Shown: positions 16,469-25,478, numbered from the stretch's first letter. The stretch: 64,000 nucleotides of DNA from JACMQX01 sp040385105 (GCA_040385105.1 JAZKHY010000013.1:1-64000); one strand, 5' to 3'. A program made the numbers and translations. Notes: generated by a model from the letters alone, not told the origin.

Positions 16469-17539
16469 ATGCAAGACAACCTCCGCTATGGCTATGACGA
16501 CCTCATCAACTTTGCGCGCCAGCTCCTGGTGCGGTCCGGCCTTGATGAAGACAAGGCCCGCGCCATAGCCGACATCCTGGTCGAGGGCGACCTGCTCGGC
16601 CACACCACACATGGCCTGGCGCTGCTCGGCCCCTACCTTGGCGAGATTGAATCCGGCTCGATGCGAAAGCATGGCGAGCCTGTCGTCATATCGGACCATC
16701 CTGCAGCCGTCACCTGGGACGGCCAGCGCCTGCCCGGCCCCTGGCTGGTGCTCAAGGCCATGGCCCTCGCGGCGCAGCGCGCCGCCACCCAGGGCACCTG
16801 CACCGTGGTCATCCGCCGCAGCCACCATATTGCCTGCCTGGCGGCGTTCCTCAAGCGCGCGACCGATCAGGGGCTGGTGATGATCCTCACCTGCTCCGAC
16901 CCGAATGCTGCGACCGTGGCGCCCTTTGGCGGGCTCGACCCGGTGTTCACCCCCAACCCGATTTCCGCCGGCATCCCTGCCGGCAAGCTGCCGGTACTGG
17001 TGGACGTGTCCACCTCCGCCACCACCAACGGCCTGACGGGCCGCCTGCACAAGGAAGGCCGCAAGCTGCCTGCCGACTGGGTGCTGGACGCCAATGGCAC
17101 GGCGGGCAATGACCCGGCGGTGCTGTTCACCAAACCCGCCGGCACGATCCTGCCGCTGGGCGGCATGGACTCGGGCCACAAGGGCTACGGTCTCTCGCTG
17201 CTGGTGGAGGCGCTGACCGGCGGCCTGGCCGGCCATGGCCGCGCCGATGCCAGGGAAGGCTGGGGCGCCACGGTGTTCCTGCAGGTCATCGACCCGCGCG
17301 CCTTCGCCGGGCTGGACGCCTTCACCCGCCAGACTGCGACCGTCACCGGCCAGTGCCGCGCATCACGGCCCGCCAAGCCGGGAGAAGCCGTCAGGACGCC
17401 GGGCGAAAGGGGCATGGCACTGGCGCATGAACAGATGGAGCGCGGCGTTGCGCTGTACCCATCGATCATGGCGCTGCTCACGCCGTGGGCTGACAAGCTC
17501 GGCGTGCCGACACCTAAAGAGGTATCAACGGGGACTTGA
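16469..17539 (+). CDS. Ldh-family NAD(P)-dependent oxidoreductase
   Basis: A 356-residue protein of the malate/L-lactate/ureidoglycolate dehydrogenase (Ldh_2) family, which is unrelated to classical LDH. Visible signatures: SGLDEDKARAIADILVEGDL near the N-terminus, the catalytic His region (HTTHGLALLGPYL; RRSHHIACLAAFL), the substrate loop PNPISAGIPAGKLPVLVDVS and MDSGHKGYGLSLLVEALTGG. It would reduce or oxidise a 2-keto/2-hydroxy acid with NAD(P). The exact substrate is not determined by sequence or neighbours. The length is normal for the family. Confidence 0.88.
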   Translation: MQDNLRYGYDDLINFARQLLVRSGLDEDKARAIADILVEGDLLGHTTHGLALLGPYLGEIESGSMRKHGEPVVISDHPAAVTWDGQRLPGPWLVLKAMALAAQRAATQGTCTVVIRRSHHIACLAAFLKRATDQGLVMILTCSDPNAATVAPFGGLDPVFTPNPISAGIPAGKLPVLVDVSTSATTNGLTGRLHKEGRKLPADWVLDANGTAGNDPAVLFTKPAGTILPLGGMDSGHKGYGLSLLVEALTGGLAGHGRADAREGWGATVFLQVIDPRAFAGLDAFTRQTATVTGQCRASRPAKPGEAVRTPGERGMALAHEQMERGVALYPSIMALLTPWADKLGVPTPKEVSTGT

Positions 17540-18207
17540 TGCTCAGGGCAGTGCCTTTTGCCAATAGCATCGCCTGTGGCGCTGAGAACTACCGACCGCG
17601 CATTGCGCGGATTCCTGACGCACGTTTTGTAACCTGCGGCGAGCGGTGTATGCGCCGTGCCAGCCGACGTCACCGGCCGCCTTCGGCGGCTCCCCTGTGC
17701 TGCTCTGTCTCGCGGGCCACTGCGGAACTCGCTGCGTTCGCCTTCGGCTCTCTACGCTCAAACAACCGCAGTGAGTCAGTTCACGAAGCGCGCTGCGCGC
17801 GCGCCCGCAAGCCATGCGCTGCTCGGCGGTGCCTCCACGGCCGGCCCGTCGCACACACCACTCACCGCGAGATGGGTGTTGCCTCTGGCGGTGCTGGAAG
17901 ACGGCGACCGGTTCCTCGCCACCATGCTGGCTGCAAGGTTGTGGGTAGGGCTGTGGGCGCGCCTCTGCGGTGCCGAGCATCGCAGAAATCGAGGGTTGCT
18001 CCGCGCAGCGGAGAAGCGAAGGAGCGATTTTGGCCATGGCGCGTTCAGCGCCCATGTCCAAAATCGACCCGTAGCGACCCCTCGATTTCGAGAAGCGCAG
18101 GGGACCCCGAAGCGCAGCGTAGGGGCGCCGCAGTGAAGCGCCCACAGCCCTGCCCACAGCCTTGCGCGAGGTACAAGACCGAAAAAGCCGCAAACTACGA
18201 ATTCACA
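17540..18207. other. Gene-free region with repeat DNA
   Basis: About 670 bases with no credible gene. Both strands contain long open frames, but their composition (Arg/Ser/Ala-rich, no Shine-Dalgarno sequence) is that of noncoding GC-rich DNA. The right half is occupied by the foldback element at 17938-18160. The left half holds many short GC-rich inverted repeats such as GGCCGCC-TTC-GGCGGC near 17673. Confidence 0.5.
17938..18160. repeat. Foldback, MITE-like element of about 220 bp
   Basis: Terminal inverted repeats of 23 bases (17938-17960 and 18138-18160) match at about 21 positions, with a perfect core of GGGCTGTGGGCGC against GCGCCCACAGCCC. Nested inside are a second pair (ATCGAGGG and CCCTCGAT) and a central hairpin built on GATTTTGG/CCAAAATC and CATGGCGC/GCGCCCATG. 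The whole unit can fold on itself and has no coding capacity, as expected for a miniature transposable element or long REP-type repeat. Target-site duplications were not identified. Confidence 0.55.
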
Positions 18208-19698
18208 TCACCCGGCACGTTTCCGTTTCACCAGCGCCAGCAACCCTGGCGTAATCCAGACAAGGATGGTGACCACCGCGAGCACTGCAGCAATCGGCCT
18301 TGAGAAAAACGCGCCCATGTTGCCGTCGGACTTGATCATCGAGGTGATGAAGTTCTCCTCCAGCATGCCACCGAGCACCACACCGAGGATGGCCGGCGCG
18401 ATCGGGAACTTGTTCTCTTCCAGCACGTAGGCAATGAACCCGGCCACCAGCATGATGGCCACGTCAAACAGCGAGTTGTTGATGGCAAAAGTGCCGACGA
18501 TGCAGAACATCAGGATGATGGGCATCAGCACATTGCGCGGCACCTTGAGGATGCGCCGCGCCACCTTGATGCACAGGATGCCCAGCGGGATCATGATGAT
18601 GTTGGCAATGATGAACAGCAGGAACACCGCATAGATGTTCTGCGGGTTGGTGGTGAAGAGCGACGGGCCGGGGTTCATGTTCTTCATGTAGAGCACGCCA
18701 ATGACAATCGCGGTGATCGAGTCGCCCGGGATGCCGAACACCAGCGCCGGTATCCAGGCGCCCGCCAGCGCGCTGTTGTTGGCCGAGCCTGACTCGACAA
18801 TGCCTTCCACATGCCCGGTGCCGAATTTCTCCGGCTCTTTGGAAAACTTCTTGCTCATGGCGTAAGACATCCAGGCCGCGATGTCCGCGCCCGCGCCGGG
18901 CAGCGCGCCCACGGCCGTGCCCAGCACGCTGCCGCGCAGGATCTGCTTGGGGTACTTCTTCGCCAGTGCCCATTGCCCCTTGAGCACATTGCCTACCTGC
19001 TCCACCACCAGTTCGCCGGGCGGGCTGGTGTCCACCACATAGCGGATGATCTCCGAGACGGCAAACATGCCGATCATCATCGAGATCATGCCGATGCCGC
19101 CTGTCATCTCGACGTTGCCGAAAGTAAAGCGCGGGAAACCCGCCGGGTTGCCCAGGCCGACGCAGGCCACCAGCAGGCCCAGGCCCAGTGTGATGCAGCC
19201 CTTGAGCGGCCGGTCGGAGGTGATGAACACCGCGCAGGTCAGGCCCAGCAGCACCAGCCAGAAATACTCGAACGAGCTGAACTTGGTCGCAAAGTCGGCC
19301 AGCGCAGGCGCCGCGACGATCAGCACCGCGGTGCCGAACAGGCCGCCCACCGCCGAGAACACCAGGCCCGCGCCCAGCGCCATCTCGGCCTGGCCTTTCT
19401 TTGTCATGGCAAAGGCTTCGTCGGTGTAGGCCGCCGATGCGGGCGTGCCCGGTATGCGCAGCAGGCAGCCCGGGATGTCGCCCGAGAAAATCGCCATGGC
19501 GGTGGCGGTGACGATGGCTGCAATGGCCGGTATCGGCGGCATGAAGAAGGTCACCGGCACCAGCAGCGCCGTGGCCATGGTGGCCGTCAGGCCGGGCACC
19601 GCGCCCACAAACAGGCCGTACAGCGACGCGATCACCATGACCATCAGCGTGTACGGCTCGAAGACCATGCCGAAAGCCTGTCCCACTGCTGTCCACAT
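18208..19698 (-). CDS. tctA: Tripartite tricarboxylate transporter, large permease TctA
   Basis: A 496-residue inner-membrane protein with about twelve helices. TctA hallmarks: the N-terminal G-x-V-P-G-L-T-A-T-M block (FVGAVPGLTATMATALLVPV), the repeated P-G-x-x-A sites (GALPGAGADIAAWMSYAMSK) and the G-I-P-G motif (PALVFGIPGDSITAIVIGVL). It works with TctB and the periplasmic receptor TctC to import carboxylates by secondary transport. AGGAG precedes the start. It is the last gene of a tctC-tctB-tctA operon. Substrate unknown; tricarboxylates and aromatic acids are known for the family. Confidence 0.95.
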   Translation of the reverse strand: MWTAVGQAFGMVFEPYTLMVMVIASLYGLFVGAVPGLTATMATALLVPVTFFMPPIPAIAAIVTATAMAIFSGDIPGCLLRIPGTPASAAYTDEAFAMTKKGQAEMALGAGLVFSAVGGLFGTAVLIVAAPALADFATKFSSFEYFWLVLLGLTCAVFITSDRPLKGCITLGLGLLVACVGLGNPAGFPRFTFGNVEMTGGIGMISMMIGMFAVSEIIRYVVDTSPPGELVVEQVGNVLKGQWALAKKYPKQILRGSVLGTAVGALPGAGADIAAWMSYAMSKKFSKEPEKFGTGHVEGIVESGSANNSALAGAWIPALVFGIPGDSITAIVIGVLYMKNMNPGPSLFTTNPQNIYAVFLLFIIANIIMIPLGILCIKVARRILKVPRNVLMPIILMFCIVGTFAINNSLFDVAIMLVAGFIAYVLEENKFPIAPAILGVVLGGMLEENFITSMIKSDGNMGAFFSRPIAAVLAVVTILVWITPGLLALVKRKRAG

Positions 19699-19737
19699 AG
19701 GTCAGCTCCTCTTTGTTGTTGTCATGAATGCGCGCGG

Positions 19738-20211
19738 CTACCAGGCAAAATTCTTCAGCACGCCCCAGGGCAGCGGCACACGCAGCAGCTTGTAGAACGC
19801 AAAGTGGATCAACAGCGTGGCGATGGCGGCGACCAGCAGCGCGCGGCCCGGCGGCACCTTCAGCACCAGGAAATTGGCCACCAGGATGAGCACCGACGTG
19901 ATCAGGAAGCCCAGCGCCTCCGACACATAGATGTAGAACAGCATCGACGCCAGCACCACCGCAAAGCCCAGCAGGTGGCGCGGCGAGCGCACCCAGTCTT
20001 CCAGCTTCACCCAGGGCGACACGGCGCGGTCGCGCCAGCCGCGCACCAGCAGCAGCACGCCGCCCACGCACAGCCCGGTGGCGATCAGCCCCGGAAACAG
20101 CGCGGGCCCGACCTGCTGCCCCGGAATCTTCGGGTAGCCCTGCACGATGGCAAGCACGGCGCCGCCCAGGGCCAGCAGCAGCAGCCCGAATACCGCGTCA
20201 TTGAGCTTCAT
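19738..20211 (-). CDS. tctB: Tripartite tricarboxylate transporter, small permease TctB
   Basis: A 157-residue protein with four membrane helices (residues about 5-25, 37-58, 78-120 and 125-148), the usual TctB length. The sequence KIPGQQVGPALFPGLIATGL is a typical TctB loop after the first helix. It lies 3 bases after the tctC stop and 39 bases before tctA, in the family's standard gene order. TctB forms the membrane complex with TctA. Confidence 0.9.
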   Translation of the reverse strand: MKLNDAVFGLLLLALGGAVLAIVQGYPKIPGQQVGPALFPGLIATGLCVGGVLLLVRGWRDRAVSPWVKLEDWVRSPRHLLGFAVVLASMLFYIYVSEALGFLITSVLILVANFLVLKVPPGRALLVAAIATLLIHFAFYKLLRVPLPWGVLKNFAW

Positions 20212-20214
20212 GGC

Positions 20215-21207
20215 TTACTTGACGATGCCCACGGCCTTCATGGTTGCGCCCAGTTCGCTGTCGGACTTGGCCATCATTTTTGCGAAGTCATCCGGGCCGG
20301 CATACACCACGCCAAAGCCGCGGCCGGCCATGAAGTCGCCGTACTCCTTGCTGTTGGCGATCTTGCGGATGGCGGCGGCCAGCTTGTCGCGCGCGTCGGC
20401 GGGGATGCCCTTCGGCGCCACGATGCCGCGCCATGCGGCCATGGTCCAGTCGCTGCCGATGGCGGACTTGAGCGTCGGGACGTTCGGGTACAGCGCTGCC
20501 GGCTTGTCGTTCATGATCGCCAGGCTCTTGACCTTGCCCGCGTCGATCAGCGAGCGGGCTTCGGGCAGCGACACCGGTGCGATCTCGATACCGCCGGCGA
20601 TCATGTCCTGCAGGCCCGGTGCCGCGCCGTTGCTGGGCACCCAGGGGACAGTGGCCGGGTCGATCTTCTGGTCGCGCAGCAGGCCGGCGATGGCCAGGTG
20701 CCAGATGCCGCCCTGCCCCGTGCCCGAGGCCTTGAACTTGCCGGGGTTGGCCTTGATGGCGGCCAGCAGGTCCTTGATGTCCTTGTAGGGCGCATCGGCG
20801 CGCACCTGCACGCCGGCCGGGTCGGCATTGACCAGGCCGATCGGGGTGTACGAGGTGCCCTTGAGGTCGGTCAGCCCCTGCCAGTGCATCATGCCGATCT
20901 CCACCGTGGCCAGGCCGATGGTGTAGCCGTCCGGCGCGGCCGAGGCAATCGCCGCATGGCCGACCACGCCGCTGCCGCCGGTGCGGTTGACCACCGTGAC
21001 CGGCTGGCCCACCTCCTTCTCCAGCATGCTGCCGATGATGCGCGCGGTGGCATCGGTGCCGCCACCGGCACCCCAGGGCACGATCAGCGTGATCGGCCGG
21101 GCCGGGTAGCCCTGCGCGGCGGCTGGCAGCACGGCGGCTGCCAGCGCAAGGCCGGCGAGTGCGCCTGCGGCGCGGGCAATGATGGAGCGGCGTGAACGGT
21201 TGGGCAT
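20215..21207 (-). CDS. tctC: Bug/TctC-family periplasmic solute receptor
   Basis: A 330-residue protein with a cleavable signal peptide (AGALAGLALAAAVLPAAAQG). The Bug signatures are present: YPARPITLIVPWGAGGGTDATARIIG near the mature N-terminus (the loop that holds the carboxylate) and the GSDWTMAAWRGIVAPKGIPA block. It delivers a carboxylated ligand to TctAB, encoded immediately downstream. A strong AGGAGA precedes the ATG. This is the only one of the four Bug genes in the window accompanied by its permease genes. Confidence 0.92.
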   Translation of the reverse strand: MPNRSRRSIIARAAGALAGLALAAAVLPAAAQGYPARPITLIVPWGAGGGTDATARIIGSMLEKEVGQPVTVVNRTGGSGVVGHAAIASAAPDGYTIGLATVEIGMMHWQGLTDLKGTSYTPIGLVNADPAGVQVRADAPYKDIKDLLAAIKANPGKFKASGTGQGGIWHLAIAGLLRDQKIDPATVPWVPSNGAAPGLQDMIAGGIEIAPVSLPEARSLIDAGKVKSLAIMNDKPAALYPNVPTLKSAIGSDWTMAAWRGIVAPKGIPADARDKLAAAIRKIANSKEYGDFMAGRGFGVVYAGPDDFAKMMAKSDSELGATMKAVGIVK

Positions 21208-21444
21208 GTCTTGTCTCCTGATGAAAACCTATTGGTGTGATGATGTGATGTTTACCACCGCTGGCAATTTAGACCAATTTGCCGGGCGCGGCATTAGGGT
21301 GAACCAGCCCCAGCCCCCATTAATACCAACCGCTTCCTCCATTTGCAGGATGACAAAGCGCCGTCCGGCGGCTACGCTGGGCGCCTGGAGCCAGTGAGTC
21401 AGCCGCCACAACGGGCGGTCCAACCAGGAACAGGGAACGCACCG

Positions 21445-23001
21445 GTGAACGACCGCACCGAATACCACTTGCGATATGAAAACGCACTGACGCGCCTGGC
21501 TGCGAGCGAACAGCACTACCGGTCCCTGTTTGACCACAACTTCGATGCCGTCTACTCCCTGGACCTGGACGGCGCCTTCACCACCGCCAACCAGGCGGTC
21601 GAGGCCATGAGCGGCTACACGCGCGACGAGCTCATCGGCATGCCGTTCACCCGCCACATCGACCCGCAGCACCACGAGGCCCGGGTCAGCAATTTCAGGC
21701 GGGCCGCGGCCGGCGAATCCGTGAACTACGACACCGTGGTCGTGCGCAAGAACGGCGAGACCCGCCACGCCAACGTCACCAACCTGCCGATCATCGTCAA
21801 CGGCAGGATCGTCGGCGTGTACGGCATCGCGCGCGACACCACCGAAGCCCGGCGGCGCGAGGAGGCGCTGGCACAGCAGGCCGCCCTGCTCGACCAGGCG
21901 CAGGACGCCATCATGGTGCGCAGCCTGGACCACCATGTGCTGTACTGGAACAAGGGTGCGGAGCGCCTGTACGGCTGGACAGCGGGCGAAGCCGTCGGCC
22001 GCCACATCATGCAGCTGATGGTGCGTGAGCCGCAGCAGCTGGAGAGCGCCATGGCAGTGCTGGCCGGCCAGGGGGAATGGAAGGGCGAGCTGGAGCACTT
22101 CACCCGCGACGGCCGGGCGCTGACCGTCGAGGCGCACTGGACGCTGGTGCGCGACGCCGCCGGCCGGCCCGAGAAAATCCTGGCCATCAACACCGACGTG
22201 ACCGCGCGCAAGGAAGTGCTGCGCCAGGTGGAGCGGCTCAATGCCGAGCTTGAGCAGCGGGTGCAGCTGCGCACCCGGCAGCTGGAGGAAGCCAACCGCG
22301 AGCTGGAGGCCTTTTCGTATTCGGTCTCGCATGACCTGCGCGCGCCGCTCAACACGATTGAAGGCTTCAGCCAGATCCTTTCGCGCAATGCCGGGACGGT
22401 GCTAGGCGAACGCGAGCAGCATTACCTCGCCCGCATCCGCAACGGCGTGCGGCAGATGGGCGAGCTCATCGACGCGCTGCTGGTGCTGGCCAAGATCACC
22501 CGCATGAAGCCGCGCCACGACGAGGTGGACCTGAGCGGCCTGGCCAGGGAGGTGGCCGACAGCCTTGCGGAAGAGGCGCGCCAGCGGCAGCCGGGGCACG
22601 CGATGGAAGTCGTCATCCAGCCCGGCATGCGGGCTGCAGGCGACGCGAGGCTGCTGCGCCAGGTGCTCACCAACCTGCTGGGCAATGCCTGGAAGTTCAC
22701 TGGCAGGACCGACGGCGCGCGGGCCGAGTTCGGCTGTGGAGCCGGCCCGGGCGGGGCCGGTGTGTTCTACATCAGGGACAACGGCGTGGGCTTTGACATG
22801 GCCTTCGCGGACCGCCTGTTCGGCGCGTTCCAGCGGCTGCACCCGGTGCGTGAATTCGAGGGCACGGGCATCGGCCTGGCCACGGTCCAGCGCATCATCT
22901 CGCTGCATGGCGGCCGCATCTGGGCCGAGGCGGCGGAGGACCGGGGCGCGACGTTCTACTTCACCTTGCCGGGTGACGGCAGTGCCAGCCGGGCGGAATA
23001 G
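21445..23001 (+). CDS. PAS-PAS sensor histidine kinase
   Basis: A 518-residue soluble kinase from the GTG at 21445, with AGGGAA upstream; a TTG at 21343 would add 34 residues but lacks a Shine-Dalgarno sequence. Two PAS/PAC units (residues about 20-140, with SLFDHNFDAVYSLDLDGAF; 145-270, with DQAQDAIMVRSLDHHVLYWN). Then a coiled coil, HisKA (EAFSYSVSHDLRAPLNTIEG) and HATPase (LTNLLGNAWKFTG; DNGVGFDMAF; EGTGIGLATVQRIISLHGG). It has no membrane helices, so it senses a cytoplasmic signal. The kinase core closely resembles that of the protein at 13560. Its 3' end overlaps the convergent LysR gene by 46 bases. Confidence 0.88.
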   Translation: MNDRTEYHLRYENALTRLAASEQHYRSLFDHNFDAVYSLDLDGAFTTANQAVEAMSGYTRDELIGMPFTRHIDPQHHEARVSNFRRAAAGESVNYDTVVVRKNGETRHANVTNLPIIVNGRIVGVYGIARDTTEARRREEALAQQAALLDQAQDAIMVRSLDHHVLYWNKGAERLYGWTAGEAVGRHIMQLMVREPQQLESAMAVLAGQGEWKGELEHFTRDGRALTVEAHWTLVRDAAGRPEKILAINTDVTARKEVLRQVERLNAELEQRVQLRTRQLEEANRELEAFSYSVSHDLRAPLNTIEGFSQILSRNAGTVLGEREQHYLARIRNGVRQMGELIDALLVLAKITRMKPRHDEVDLSGLAREVADSLAEEARQRQPGHAMEVVIQPGMRAAGDARLLRQVLTNLLGNAWKFTGRTDGARAEFGCGAGPGGAGVFYIRDNGVGFDMAFADRLFGAFQRLHPVREFEGTGIGLATVQRIISLHGGRIWAEAAEDRGATFYFTLPGDGSASRAE

Positions 23002-23888
23002 AAGTCGATGAAAGCCCGGACGCCGGCCTGGATGTGGCGCCCCGGCGCATACACCGCATAGACGCCGCCGCGCGGCAATTGCCAGCCCGGCAGCAGGCGC
23101 ACCAGGCTGCCGTTGCGCAGGGCCTCGGCGGCGCTCAGGCTGTCCATCGTTGAAATGCCCGCGCCCGCCTGCAGCAAGGCGCGCATGGTGGACGACGAGT
23201 CGCAGCGCAGCCGGCTGGCCACTCGCACGGTGCTGGCCTGCCCCCGCGGCCCGGTGAACTTCCAGGTCAGCGGCGCGGCCAGCAGCGTCAGCGCCACCCA
23301 CGAATGCCCCGCCAGGTCATCCGGCTTGCGCGGCGTGCCCGCTGCGGCCAGGTAGGCCGGCGACGCCACCACATGCTGCTCGAACTCGCCGAGCTTTGTG
23401 GCGCGCAGCGTGGAGTCACGCAGCCAGCCCAGGCGGATGGCAACGTCAATGCCCTCCTTCACCAGGTCGGCCACCCGGTCGCTCGTGCGCAGCTCGATCT
23501 GCAGCGCCGGATGCAGCGCGGAAAAGTCGGCCACCACGCGCGACAGCGACTGCGCCGCATGGTCTGCCGATACGCTGATGCGCAGGGTGCCGGCCAATGC
23601 GGCGCCCCTGCCGCCCTGCTCCAGTTGTGCCACCGCTTCCTGCATGCCGCGAAGCTGCGGCACGCACTGCGCGTACAGCGCCTGCCCGGCATCGGTCAAT
23701 GCCACGCGCCGGGTGGTGCGGCTGAACAGGCTGGTGCCCAGCTGGGCCTCCAGCCGGCTGACAGCCAGGCTCACCTTGGCCTTGGCCACACCCAGCTGCT
23801 CCGCAGCAGCGGTGAAGCCGCCGCTTTCCGCGACGGCGGCAAACACAGGCAAGGCGTTGAGATCCAGGGTGGCAAGGGTTCTGGTCAT
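22956..23888 (-). CDS. LysR-family transcriptional regulator
   Basis: A 310-residue protein. N-terminal winged helix (LNALPVFAAVAESGGFTAAA, EQLGVAKAKVSLAVSRLEAQ LGTSLFSRTTRRVALTD) followed by a LysR substrate-binding domain (residues about 95-300; LRISVSADHAAQSLSRVVADF; GIDVAIRLGWLRDSTLRATK). It is close to the family's usual length. It is transcribed divergently from the NAD(P)-binding reductase at 24001, and the shared promoter region holds a perfect LysR-type palindrome at 23892-23920, so it very probably regulates that gene and itself. It resembles AaeR/DmlR-type regulators. Confidence 0.9.
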   Translation of the reverse strand: MTRTLATLDLNALPVFAAVAESGGFTAAAEQLGVAKAKVSLAVSRLEAQLGTSLFSRTTRRVALTDAGQALYAQCVPQLRGMQEAVAQLEQGGRGAALAGTLRISVSADHAAQSLSRVVADFSALHPALQIELRTSDRVADLVKEGIDVAIRLGWLRDSTLRATKLGEFEQHVVASPAYLAAAGTPRKPDDLAGHSWVALTLLAAPLTWKFTGPRGQASTVRVASRLRCDSSSTMRALLQAGAGISTMDSLSAAEALRNGSLVRLLPGWQLPRGGVYAVYAPGRHIQAGVRAFIDFYSARLALPSPGKVK

Positions 23889-23891
23889 GGC

Positions 23892-23920
23892 TTTATTGTT
23901 AAGAATCCGGAAACAATAAA
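23892..23920. promoter_or_regulatory. LysR operator palindrome
   Basis: TTTATTGTT (23892-23900), an 11-base spacer, then AACAATAAA (23912-23920): perfect nine-base arms containing the T-N11-A pattern of LysR boxes. It begins 4 bases upstream of the lysR start codon and lies 80 bases before the divergent reductase gene, suiting autorepression plus activation. Confidence 0.7.
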
Positions 23921-24000
23921 TTCTGACAGTTGCTGTTTATCACTGCAAGCAAAAGGAGGACAGTCCACCCATCAACCACTCGTACAGGACAGGAAACATC

Positions 24001-24639
24001 ATGAACATCGGACTCATCGGCGCCAGCGGCTTCATCGGCTCGGCATTGCTCAAGGAGGCGCTGGCCCGCGGCCACAAGGTCACGGCGCTGGTGCAGACAC
24101 CGGCCAGGCTGGCGCCCGCGCCTTCACTCACGGCACTGAAGGCCGATGTGCTGGACACCCCTGCGCTCGCTACGCAGCTGGGCGGCCTTGACGCCGTCAT
24201 CAGCGCCTTCAGCGGCCATGCGCAGGCCGACACGCTGGGCTACTACCTGGCCGGCATCCAGTCCATCATTGCGGCGGTGAAGCAGGCCGGCGTGCCGCGC
24301 CTGCTGGTGGTCGGCGGTGCCGGCAGCCTGGAGGTGGCGCCCGGCGTGCAGCTGCTGGACACGCCCCAGTTCCCCGATGCCTACAAGCCCACGGCCGAAG
24401 GCGCACGCAAGGCGCTGGCCCTGCTGCGTGCCGAAGCGGCACTCGACTGGACCATGCTCAGCCCCAGCGCCGTCATCGCACCCGGCGAACGCACCGGCAA
24501 GTTCCGCCTGGGCGGCGACCAGCTGCTGGCCGACAGCAAGGGCGACAGCCGCATCTCGGTGGAAGACTACGCTGTGGCGCTGATCGACGAGCTGGAAAAG
24601 CCTGCGCATTCGCGCAAGCGCTTCACGGCCGGGTATTAA
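24001..24639 (+). CDS. NAD(P)-binding reductase of the YwnB/NmrA type
   Basis: A 212-residue protein with an N-terminal Rossmann motif (IGLIGASGFIGSALLKEALARGHKV, GxxGxxG) and an atypical-SDR pattern: D-V-L-D after strand 3, LLVVGGAGSLEVAPG at the active-site strand, DWTMLSPSAVIAPGERTGKFR and RISVEDYAVALIDELE. The classical YxxxK pair is absent, as in NmrA/BVR-B-like proteins. It likely binds NAD(P)H and acts in redox sensing or reduction of a small substrate. It is driven from the palindromic LysR promoter region. Orthologues next to lysR genes are common in Burkholderiales. Confidence 0.85.
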   Translation: MNIGLIGASGFIGSALLKEALARGHKVTALVQTPARLAPAPSLTALKADVLDTPALATQLGGLDAVISAFSGHAQADTLGYYLAGIQSIIAAVKQAGVPRLLVVGGAGSLEVAPGVQLLDTPQFPDAYKPTAEGARKALALLRAEAALDWTMLSPSAVIAPGERTGKFRLGGDQLLADSKGDSRISVEDYAVALIDELEKPAHSRKRFTAGY

Positions 24640-24664
24640 AGAGGCAACAGATGAGGCAACACCC

Positions 24665-25372
24665 CTACTCAGCCTGCCCCGTCTCCTTGCGGTAGAGCCC
24701 TGGCAGGAAGTGCTCGAACAGCCCGACCTCTTCGATGTTGTGCCGCAGCCAGGCAATGCCCTGCTCCTGCGTGAACACAAAGCGCTCCACCAGCGGGTTG
24801 AGCCAGCGCTTCCAGCCGCTGGTGGCGCCGACGAGCAGGCAGTTCTCGTACAGCGTGCCGCCTGGCACGCGGGTGAAGGTGTATTCCATGCGGGCAATGC
24901 CCGAGATGCCATGGGTCACCGGGTTGTGGATGTAGCCTTCGGCATCGAGCTTCTCGATGTGGGTGATGACGTTGACCTCATAGCGCCGGTTGGCGCCCAG
25001 GTACTCGCGCAGGCGGATGGACGCACCCGGGCCCACCGAGCCGTCCGGCAGCCGGCGCGCATAGCTCGCATGCACATGGTCATGCGGATGCCAGGCGCGG
25101 TAGCGGTTGACGCGTCGGCCATTGACTTCAATATCGCCCTCCAGGTGCGAGAACCACCACTGGAGCATCTCCGGCGTCACGCCGCGCAGCACCTCGTGCC
25201 GGATCCAGAAGCACAGCCGGCCGTCGGGCAGGCGCTTGGCGCCCGACTGCGCGGTGGACATCGGCTTCATCGGCCAGGGCACCAGCGCCGGCTCGGCCGG
25301 ACGGGCATGGCTTGCGGGATAGGCGGGCGCGTCCGCAGCAGGGTTGAGGGTGAGGGGCAAGGCAAGTGTCAT
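24665..25372 (-). CDS. PhlG-like (2,4-diacetylphloroglucinol hydrolase domain) protein
   Basis: A 235-residue protein. The region WWFSHLEGDIEVNGRRVNRY followed by RAWHPHDHVHASY, and later NVITHIEKLDAEGYIHNPV, match the DAPG-hydrolase (PhlG) domain; PhlG cleaves a carbon-carbon bond in acylated phenols using zinc. Candidate ligands are the clustered His and Glu residues in H-P-H-D-H-V-H and in THIEKLD. The N-terminal 35 residues are Pro/Ala-rich. The substrate in this organism is unknown; the call rests on motif resemblance. It is divergent from a TetR gene, with a near-consensus promoter overlapped by a palindrome, so it is probably induced by its substrate through TetR. Confidence 0.65.
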   Translation of the reverse strand: MTLALPLTLNPAADAPAYPASHARPAEPALVPWPMKPMSTAQSGAKRLPDGRLCFWIRHEVLRGVTPEMLQWWFSHLEGDIEVNGRRVNRYRAWHPHDHVHASYARRLPDGSVGPGASIRLREYLGANRRYEVNVITHIEKLDAEGYIHNPVTHGISGIARMEYTFTRVPGGTLYENCLLVGATSGWKRWLNPLVERFVFTQEQGIAWLRHNIEEVGLFEHFLPGLYRKETGQAE

Positions 25373-25416
25373 GGCGACGCTCCAGAAGGGGGTTTGAATG
25401 GCTGGATGAAATAAAT

Positions 25417-25455
25417 GTATAGCCGTTACTATACTTATCTGAAATTAATTGTCAA
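25417..25455 (-). promoter_or_regulatory. Sigma-70 promoter and TetR operator for the PhlG-like gene
   Basis: On the minus strand TTGACA (complement of 25450-25455), a 16-base spacer and TATAGT (complement of 25428-25433) form a near-consensus promoter reading to the gene at 25372. The palindrome GTATAG-N6-CTATAC (25417-25434) covers the -10 box, which fits repression by the adjacent TetR. A second half-site, CTATAC, lies at 25463-25468 just before the tetR start. Confidence 0.75.
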
Positions 25456-25478
25456 GCGTTTGCTATACACTTAACTTC

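Noticed and set aside
17543..18193. Minus-strand ORF of 216 codons
   Set aside because: It runs through the foldback repeat, is Arg/Ser/Ala-rich and has no ribosome site. ORFs of this kind are produced by repeats in GC-rich genomes.
18811..21195. Plus-strand ORF of 794 codons
   Set aside because: It is antisense to tctA, tctB and tctC. Those genes have family motifs and Shine-Dalgarno sequences; this frame has neither.
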